Source: Hemicentrotus pulcherrimus (Eukaryota; Echinodermata; Echinoidea; Camarodonta; Strongylocentrotidae). Taken from it: a stretch of 64,000 nt of DNA. Of the stretch, positions 62,401-64,000 are shown one piece after another. The position numbers were made by a program, and so were the translations under genes. Location of the stretch: the NCBI GenBank assembly GCA_003118195.1, contig BEXV01000041.1, forward strand, positions 375,852 to 439,851, written 5' to 3'. Each line of letters opens with the position of its first letter. Positions within the stretch are counted from its first letter, which is position 1. The notes beneath the pieces are model-generated. The model ran no database searches and was not told the DNA's origin. It saw only the letters and a program-made list of their open reading frames with translations.

Positions 62401-63781
62401 GCAATTTATAGCAGACACTTAGATAAGATACTGAATACCTTCATATGAAAGTAAGGCTCTATCTCATTTGTATCACAAACTTTTCATAAATCATATGACA
62501 CATGAAATCCATCATCTTTCAAAGTTTCCATTTTTGTAAATCCATTGTTATCCCACTTCAAATAAGTACTACTATATCAAATAAATTGTGGTGTATAATC
62601 ATTTCTGTTACAGACAAGACTCATAAAGTGGAGAAAAAGTCAATCTACTGATGACGGCCATTCACTGGGTCTATTTCCTTATTGTAAACCAGTCATAAGA
62701 CAAGTATTCTTGACCTTATCATATCAAGTTCTCACCATGCTGGATAACTGCAGGAAATAGATTTTACGACAACTCTGTAGTTACCTGAGTGATGATGGTG
62801 TCACATCATGGGTCCTAGCATGGACCTAATGGATCACGTATCAAAATAGAATTAATGACTCTGTGTGTAATAAGAACAAGTACTAAAGGATCTACAGGTG
62901 AAAATAATGCCCTTTAGCTTGGGTCATAGTCCAGGGGGTGTTTCACAAAGATCCTAAGTAGAACTTAACTCTAAGTTAGAATTAAATGTTATGGAGAGCC
63001 ATCTGTAGCCTTAAAATAAAATATATTCAGAAGTGAAAATTAAAATATTTTAGACTTTTTATAAATTCCACATCAAGAACATGAAATCTCCTTGATTATA
63101 GAAAATATGGAAGACTAGAATCAACATTTTATGCCTTTTAAAATAACTTTTACAAAATGGTTTCATAGATGCTAACAGCTTGCCATAATTTTTAAGTCCA
63201 ACTTAGAGATAAGTTCAACTTAAGATCTTTGTGAAACACCCCCCTGGTCTTCTATCTGCCTTTCTATTAGGGTTCCTACACTTCTATGAAAAATAAATTC
63301 CATGACTTTTCCATATTGATCAATTATTTTTCATCTCAAAATAAAATGGTAAGCACTAACGTTTCTTTTATACAGTATTCATGCATTTTTCCTATTTTTC
63401 CAATGATTTTCCAGGAATTAAAATATGTTTTTCAAATTTCCATGAGATGTTTCCATGTATTCCAAAAATGCAAGAACCATGTTCTCTATCAATGATCCAC
63501 TTTCCTTTATACTAGATTGCCCATTACGCAATAGGCTATAAACTCTGTTTAGAACATCAGGCAAACTCTTATTGCTTTTTTTACAAGATCATGGCATTTG
63601 ACTATCAACTTGAGGAATCCCAAACTATTTACAAATGGGCAAAAAGGACACATGCCAAAGACCTTTCATGTCATTTATACACATGGGTAAGATACAGGTA
63701 CAAGCATGTACTTTACCTGGTTGGTAATTCACGCAACAATTCCGTTCCTCGGCGGACAACATTCTCAAGCTTGGAGAACAT
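19217..63781 (-). CDS. Tandem-domain protein tyrosine phosphatase, R5 (PTPRG/PTPRZ-like)
   Basis: Eighteen exons, 5' to 3': 63781-63717, 49325-49255, 42039-41942, 37846-37756, 36980-36904, 35377-35341, 34896-34799, 34008-33874, 30282-30128, 29276-29141, 28148-28002, 27341-27254, 26703-26633, 25378-25253, 22279-22145, 21678-21515, 20674-20539, 20197-19217. All phases agree; total 2811 nt, 936 residues. D1 (about 55-345) has KNRY, DYINANY, WPD (D243) and [10 protein letters not shown] (C275, R281), so it should remove phosphate from phosphotyrosine. D2 (about 375-622) keeps WPD but reads [11 protein letters not shown]564 for Cys and Q570 for Arg, hence inactive, as in PTPRG/PTPRZ where VHD is also seen. 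A 314-residue tail follows. No signal peptide, carbonic-anhydrase or FN3 domain is seen in the window, so the first exon defines either a cytosolic isoform or an incomplete model. Confidence 0.87.
20539..20674 (-). CDS. PTP exon 17: degenerate D2 P-loop
   Basis: Acceptor CTTTTCAG, donor AGG|GTAGGC. Encodes [26 protein letters not shown] and [11 protein letters not shown]. The sequence after D564 lacks the P-loop Arg (Q570 instead); the following helices match D2 of R5-type RPTPs. Confidence 0.9.
21024..21128. repeat. 105-bp foldback element
   Basis: A perfect 24-bp inverted pair (21034-21057 and 21095-21118) with imperfect extensions reaching ATATCGTC / GACGATAT, around a short AT-rich loop. 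It lies in a PTP intron. GATATGTGGA occurs on both sides (from 21008 and from 21124), possibly a duplicated target. Confidence 0.65.
21270..21492 (+). mobile_element. tRNA-derived SINE
   Basis: Pol III A box TGGTCAAGTGG at 21281-21291 and B box GGTTTGGATCC at 21324-21334, 33 bp apart as in a tRNA. The tRNA-like head is followed by a unique body and a 3' part (AATTCCTTAAAATGCTAGAGC ending CTATACAAGAACCCAC) that is shared with an inverted copy at 24842-24996. Confidence 0.7.
21515..21678 (-). CDS. PTP exon 16: D2 WPD loop and VHD
   Basis: Acceptor TTTGTAG, donor GATAG|GTAAGG. Encodes [20 protein letters not shown] and ends GPITVHD, where D564 replaces the catalytic Cys. WPD is intact. Confidence 0.92.
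22145..22279 (-). CDS. PTP exon 15: D2
   Basis: Acceptor ACTTGTAG, donor TCACAG|GTATTG, 45 codons. Encodes [20 protein letters not shown] and [11 protein letters not shown], matching the YWP block of D2. Confidence 0.9.
22280..25252. other. PTP intron between exons 14 and 15
   Basis: About 3 kb without coding signal. Holds a 13-G run near 23648, a reverse-oriented SINE fragment (24842-24996) and AT-rich filler. The GTCTGTGTCAAA word recurs near 23842, 23982 and 24124, the trace of an old repeat with about 140-bp spacing. Confidence 0.5.
24842..24996 (-). mobile_element. 5'-truncated SINE copy, reverse orientation
   Basis: Read on the minus strand it contains AGGAATTTATTCCTTGAAAT, GCTAGAGCGCCC, GGCAGCC and CTATACAAGAACCCAC, then an AATAATAATA-type tail. 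This is the same 3' body as the SINE at 21270-21492, without the tRNA head. Confidence 0.65.
25253..25378 (-). CDS. PTP exon 14: D2
   Basis: Acceptor GTTTACAG. Encodes [20 protein letters not shown] and [20 protein letters not shown]. The chosen donor (AAG|GTTCAG) is weak. An alternative 12 nt further (exon ending at 25241, AAG|GTCTTG) keeps the frame and would add VQLK. Confidence 0.85.
25937..26013. repeat. TATATAGCGC repeat with AAT-rich lead
   Basis: AATAATAATAATAATG, then ATATAGCGCATTTTAC and AAATGCGCTTTACAA: an inverted GCGC pair. The same arrangement occurs at 41630-41703. Likely tails of a dispersed retroposon family. Confidence 0.5.
26218..26570. repeat. Polypurine (GA-rich) tract
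   Basis: About 350 bp of mainly A/G with pure (GA)n at 26264-26288, just 3' (in transcript sense) of PTP exon 13. The minus-strand open frames here encode only Ser/Leu low complexity. Confidence 0.85.
26633..26703 (-). CDS. PTP exon 13: D2
   Basis: Acceptor GTTGACAC..CACAG, donor TTACAG|GTATGA, 71 nt. Encodes [20 protein letters not shown] and SFLQ, the D2 counterpart of the D1 SRV..P..DYINAN block. Confidence 0.88.
27254..27341 (-). CDS. PTP exon 12: D1-D2 junction
   Basis: Acceptor TTATTTGCAG, donor ATTCCAG|GTAAGT. Encodes [20 protein letters not shown] and NRDMELIP, the start of D2. The HKNRD segment stands where D1 has KNRYTN. Confidence 0.85.
28002..28148 (-). CDS. PTP exon 11: end of D1
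   Basis: Acceptor CTGATCAG, donor TTCAAT|GTAAGT, 49 codons. Encodes [19 protein letters not shown], the last helix of D1, then a linker [15 protein letters not shown] toward D2. Confidence 0.92.
28230..28315. repeat. Degenerate CCCTAA-like sequence
   Basis: Successive variants such as CCTAACTTTA, CCCTGACCCTAATCTTAACC and GACCCTGAACTTAACCC. Similar stretches are at 48655-48760 and 53715-53790, all with CCCTAA on the + strand. Confidence 0.5.
28363..28575. mobile_element. 213-bp MITE-like inverted-repeat element
   Basis: Ends CACTATGAACACTATGG / CATAGTG. A 40-bp inner arm (28391-28430) pairs with 28508-28547 with only two mismatches, around a short unique centre. Lies in the PTP intron just upstream, in transcript sense, of exon 11. 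Confidence 0.75.
29141..29276 (-). CDS. PTP exon 10: D1 P-loop Arg
   Basis: Acceptor CCTTTCCAG, donor CAGAG|GTATGT. Continues HCS with [16 protein letters not shown] (R281 binds phosphate), then [14 protein letters not shown], the D1 Q-loop region. All expected catalytic residues are present. Confidence 0.95.
29601..29640. repeat. Near-perfect palindrome, 18-bp arms
   Basis: GATTAATGTATCTTGATC (29601-29618), 4-nt loop, exact reverse complement at 29623-29640. The motif GTATCTTGAT is also directly repeated just before it (from 29594). A cruciform candidate or foldback remnant in a PTP intron. Confidence 0.75.
30128..30282 (-). CDS. PTP exon 9: D1 WPD loop and catalytic Cys
   Basis: Acceptor TCCCTAG, donor TTGCAG|GTAGGC. 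Encodes [20 protein letters not shown] (D243 is the general acid) and ends GPIIVHC (C275 nucleophile), the Ser being completed by exon 10. Confidence 0.95.
30752..30835. repeat. (GA)n microsatellite
   Basis: Nearly pure GAGAGA run in the PTP intron between exons 8 and 9. Confidence 0.95.
30836..33873. other. PTP intron sequence between exons 8 and 9
   Basis: About 3 kb of AT-rich intron. Apart from the palindromic element at 32371-32473 I see no coding or RNA feature. Confidence 0.5.
32371..32473. mobile_element. Palindromic CAGTGAAACCTGT element, copy 2
   Basis: Perfect 13-bp terminal inverted repeats CAGTGAAACCTGT / ACAGGTTTCACTG. The 77-bp centre holds three GACCACC words (GTGACCACCTG, AAGACCACCTG, GAGACCACCTT) and a reverse GGTCTTT near the end, so the whole unit folds back. 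Related pieces: 11618-11808 and 41891-41932. Confidence 0.7.
33874..34008 (-). CDS. PTP exon 8: D1
   Basis: Acceptor ATTTTACAG, donor AAAAAG|GTAAGA, 45 codons. Encodes [20 protein letters not shown], the KC..YWP block of D1. Confidence 0.95.
34799..34896 (-). CDS. PTP exon 7: D1
   Basis: Acceptor TATCCTAG, donor GGAAGG|GTATGT. Encodes [20 protein letters not shown] and ITKLEERGR, the DFWRMVWEQ..IVMLT block of RPTP D1. Confidence 0.95.
35341..35377 (-). CDS. PTP exon 6: D1 micro-exon
   Basis: Only 37 nt: acceptor TTTGCAG, donor CCAAG|GTTTGT. Encodes [12 protein letters not shown], the G....K.YIATQGP motif, completed by exon 7. The conserved motif and matching phases make it secure despite its size. 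Confidence 0.92.
35378..36903. other. PTP intron between exons 5 and 6
   Basis: About 1.5 kb, no coding or RNA feature recognised. Open frames on the minus strand at 36339-36551 and 36591-36869 lack any family motif. Confidence 0.5.
36904..36980 (-). CDS. PTP exon 5: D1
   Basis: Acceptor CCTTGCAG, donor TAGAT|GTAAGC. Encodes [20 protein letters not shown] then ANYID, the D.SRV.L and DYINANY substrate-loop motifs. Confidence 0.95.
37634..37688. repeat. Short hairpin repeat GCCAGAAGGG
   Basis: GCCAGAAGGGTGTTAACTC and GAGTTAATGCCCTTCTGGC are inverted with two mismatches across a 17-nt loop. Related single arms appear near 54472-54506 and 56366-56380. Confidence 0.6.
37756..37846 (-). CDS. PTP exon 4: start of D1 (KNRY)
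   Basis: Acceptor ATTTTACAG, donor AGCAT|GTAAGT. Encodes [20 protein letters not shown] and [16 protein letters not shown] is the phosphotyrosine-recognition loop of PTP domains. Confidence 0.94.
37963..38660. repeat. Degenerate tandem repeat in a PTP intron, interrupted by a gap
   Basis: A module resembling TTATCATTACC, GGAAAACTGGTTGCTT and GCCTGAT recurs near 37963, 38113, 38208, 38312, 38402 and 38607, often preceded by GACCTCTGACC or CCTCTAGAT words. Spacing is 90-200 bp with heavy divergence. The run of C (38470-38487) and the unknown bases at 38488-38515 interrupt it. Confidence 0.45.
38488..38515. other. Assembly gap
   Basis: 28 unknown bases after an 18-C homopolymer (38470-38487); followed by CACACAC. 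Confidence 0.99.
38661..40130. other. PTP intron sequence, no gene recognised
   Basis: Contains slightly GC-richer stretches (about 38690-39000 and 39180-39280), perhaps a decayed element. No frame longer than 90 codons and no recognisable domain. Confidence 0.4.
40131..40540. repeat. Tandem repeat, about 170-bp unit, roughly 2.5 copies
   Basis: CCGATGGGCCTCGGTTAGAA (40131), CCGATGCACCTTGATGAGGA (40305) and CTGTTGTGCCTCAGTGAGGT (40471) begin successive units. Each continues with AATGCCC or ACTGCCC, ATTGGGCC-like and TCTCA.TT words. Periods are 174 and 166 bp. Confidence 0.6.
41630..41703. repeat. TATATAGCGC repeat, second copy
   Basis: AATAATAATAATATTTAATT, then TATATAGCGCTTAATAC and TCTAAGCGCTTTACAAA. 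Same layout as 25937-26013. Confidence 0.5.
41942..42039 (-). CDS. PTP exon 3: membrane-proximal start of D1
   Basis: Acceptor TTTTTTTAAAG, donor TATGAG|GTAAGT. Encodes [17 protein letters not shown] then [12 protein letters not shown], the wedge-helix region before D1 (F..H......GF..E.E), with the PDD..E..I form seen in PTPRG-type proteins. Confidence 0.9.
42100..47220. other. PTP intron 2, proximal part
   Basis: No coding signal. Contains a CATCATC/GTCATC tract (43148-43204) and a polypurine tract (43612-43796); otherwise AT-rich filler. Confidence 0.5.
43612..43796. repeat. Polypurine tract, about 185 bp
   Basis: Almost uninterrupted A/G on the + strand (GGGAGGAATG to AAAAAAGGAATAA). The Lys/Glu/Gly-rich frame on + and the Phe/Ser-rich frame on - are artefacts of this composition. 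Confidence 0.85.
47225..47331. repeat. 107-bp foldback with 16-bp perfect arms
   Basis: AGTAATATTGACTGCC (47225-47240) and its exact reverse complement (47316-47331). A second inner pair, GGGCAATAC / GTATTGCCC, extends the stem. Lies in PTP intron 2. Confidence 0.7.
47476..47936. mobile_element. 461-bp MULE-like MITE with long TIRs and 9-bp target duplication
   Basis: Arms of about 100 bp, TAGCCTACC...GTCAGCCCGAGCGCCTA, pair with the reverse of the right end at roughly 80% by eye; the best block is ATCGCGTTAT.GAGACTGACAT. GTGTTTGAC flanks both ends exactly (47467-47475 and 47937-47945). Long TIRs with 9-bp duplication are the Mutator pattern. No transposase inside. Confidence 0.8.
48146..48340. 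repeat. 84-bp tandem repeat, about 2.3 copies
   Basis: Units start CCATTGACTTTTCTGAGCGG at 48146, CCGTTGACTTTTTTAGATCG at 48230 and CCATTGACTTTTCTGAGCGG at 48314. Two full copies with roughly 15% difference. A shorter duplication GATG(C)GTAAATTACAGTAGCT lies just before (48040-48105). Confidence 0.8.
48655..48760. repeat. Degenerate CCCTAA-like sequence
   Basis: Runs of TCTAACCCTAAACTG, AAATCCTAAACCCAAGCCT and AACCTAAACCTAAC. Not a clean telomere array; see also 28230-28315 and 53715-53790. Confidence 0.5.
49255..49325 (-). CDS. PTP exon 2: juxtamembrane segment
   Basis: Acceptor GTCTCCAG, donor GCCAG|GTAAGC, 71 nt. Encodes [20 protein letters not shown] then CRP, a short basic stretch typical of sequence just inside the membrane. 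Its phases fit both exon 3 (giving PDDLEEP) and the distant exon 1. Confidence 0.75.
49911..49958. repeat. (CT)n microsatellite
   Basis: CTCTCT run with one CCTCCCTT interruption; a second, longer run lies at 50431-50487. Confidence 0.95.
50431..50487. repeat. (CT)n microsatellite
   Basis: CTCTCTCT run with short interruptions in PTP intron 1. Confidence 0.95.
52130..52902. mobile_element. DNA-transposon-like element with 29-bp perfect TIRs (centre unsequenced)
   Basis: 52130-52158 (TACCGTAAATCTCCGTGTAT, then AAGACGCAC) is exactly inverted at 52874-52902. Both arms also carry CAAAAGTCGGGGTGCGTC in direct orientation, and GTGCGTCTTATACACGG is doubled at the right end. Possible TA at each border. 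The centre is a 586-base gap, so coding content and true length are unknown. Confidence 0.75.
52239..52824. other. Assembly gap
   Basis: 586 unknown bases inside the inverted-repeat element. All long open frames reported through it are artefacts. Confidence 0.99.
52903..56516. other. PTP intron 1, middle part
   Basis: No exon recognised. A fragment resembling the CAGTGAAACCTGT family (GTACAGGTTTCAATAA, about 52915-52930) adjoins the TIR element. CCCTAA-like sequence lies at 53715-53790. Confidence 0.45.
56517..56902. mobile_element. 386-bp MITE-like element
   Basis: CTTAGGGTGCGTTCATGCT at 56517-56535 and AGCATGAACACGCCCTAAG at 56884-56902, inverted with two mismatches. The interior is GC-richer than its surroundings (for example ACTGCGTTGACC, AAACGCGTTTACAAATCG). 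No coding capacity. Confidence 0.75.
58119..58375. repeat. 68-bp tandem repeat, four copies
   Basis: GTCAAATCAGATCTGATCAG starts units at 58119, 58187, 58255 and 58335 (variants). Two periods are exactly 68 bp; the last is 80 because of an insertion. Each unit has GGCAGCCATCTT and TTATCAAG.AATAAT words and the palindrome CAGATCTG. Confidence 0.85.
58376..62933. other. PTP intron 1, distal part
   Basis: No secure exon. A GC-richer island at about 60480-61100 includes a minus-strand ATG frame (60808-60738) discussed as a possible alternative first exon. A poly-T/poly-G run with one unknown base (58629) lies at 58580-58630. Confidence 0.4.
62934..63243. mobile_element. 310-bp MITE with 20-bp TIRs
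   Basis: GGGGGTGTTTCACAAAGATC (62934-62953) and its exact reverse complement (63224-63243). Subterminal ACTTAACTCTAAGTTAGA and TCCAACTTAGAGATAAGTTC segments are also partly inverted. No coding capacity. Confidence 0.8.
63717..63781 (-). CDS. PTP exon 1: translation start (cytosolic-type)
   Basis: ATG at 63781-63779 opens [20 protein letters not shown], ending ACCAG|GTAAAG in phase 2, exactly what exon 2 needs. The frame continues upstream of the ATG about 20 codons to an in-frame TGA, so this exon supplies the start and some 5' UTR. The N-terminus is amphipathic, not a signal peptide. It could instead belong to another gene; only phase and a good donor link it to the phosphatase across 14.4 kb. 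Confidence 0.5.
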
Positions 63782-64000
63782 TGTCAAAATCCTGGGATCT
63801 ACAAAGCTCTCGTTCCAATTCCCCCTCCTATATTCTCCTGGTATTCAATCCAAGACTGATATACAGCACAGCAACAAAGCTATGTCCGATCTGTCAGCTG
63901 CACTCGAGATATGTACATTGTCCGGCAGTAATGCCTCTGCAGCACTTAACGGCGATATCCTATATCACATACCAGCACTTTGAAGGAGACCATACAAGAA

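Noticed and set aside
63591..63983. 130-codon open frame on the + strand at the right edge
   Set aside because: It is antisense to the phosphatase first exon, has no recognisable motif and no splice or start context; treated as a shadow.

Overview
The window is animal genomic DNA. It is AT-rich, genes are split into short exons by GT-AG introns, and microsatellites, MITE-like foldbacks, a tRNA-type SINE and a Crypton-like tyrosine recombinase are scattered through it. The retroposon and MITE types, together with an R5-type receptor tyrosine phosphatase, suggest a marine invertebrate deuterostome, most likely an echinoderm such as a sea urchin. The species call is inference. Two genes can be reconstructed exon by exon. 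They face each other tail to tail with about 10 kb of repeat-rich DNA between their stop codons.

Left gene (+ strand, 247-9288, 5' end outside the window): ten exons encode a 451-residue C-terminal portion that joins two bacterial-type domains. The first is a DUF2064/TIGR04282 nucleotidyl/glycosyltransferase-like domain. The second is a family-2 glycosyltransferase of the TIGR04283 type. In bacteria these two families sit beside the radical SAM protein ArsS and are annotated as arsenosugar-biosynthesis glycosyltransferases. A spliced, fused animal version is the most interesting object here. Its eighth in-window intron carries an antisense Crypton-like element whose recombinase is broken by an 8-bp tandem duplication.

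Right gene (- strand, 63781 down to 19217): eighteen exons join in phase into a 2811-nt frame (936 codons plus stop). It is a tandem-domain protein tyrosine phosphatase of the PTPRG/PTPRZ (R5) type. It has an intact first domain ([13 protein letters not shown]), a degenerate second domain in which the catalytic Cys is Asp and the P-loop Arg is Gln, and an unusual acidic tail of about 310 residues. The most 5' exon in the window supplies an ATG with no signal peptide and splices in phase to the juxtamembrane exon. The model therefore describes a cytosolic form. An ectodomain and transmembrane segment, if present, would be outside the window or unrecognised in the 14.4-kb first intron.

The remaining sequence is introns, a long 3' region and the intergenic zone. 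They hold several inverted-repeat elements (one of 461 bp with a 9-bp target duplication), two related SINE copies, repeated copies of a short palindromic element, five tandem-repeat blocks, polypurine tracts and two assembly gaps (38488-38515 and 52239-52824). I saw no convincing tRNA, rRNA or CRISPR feature and no other coding gene. Splice sites and domain calls were made by eye, without alignment software or transcripts.
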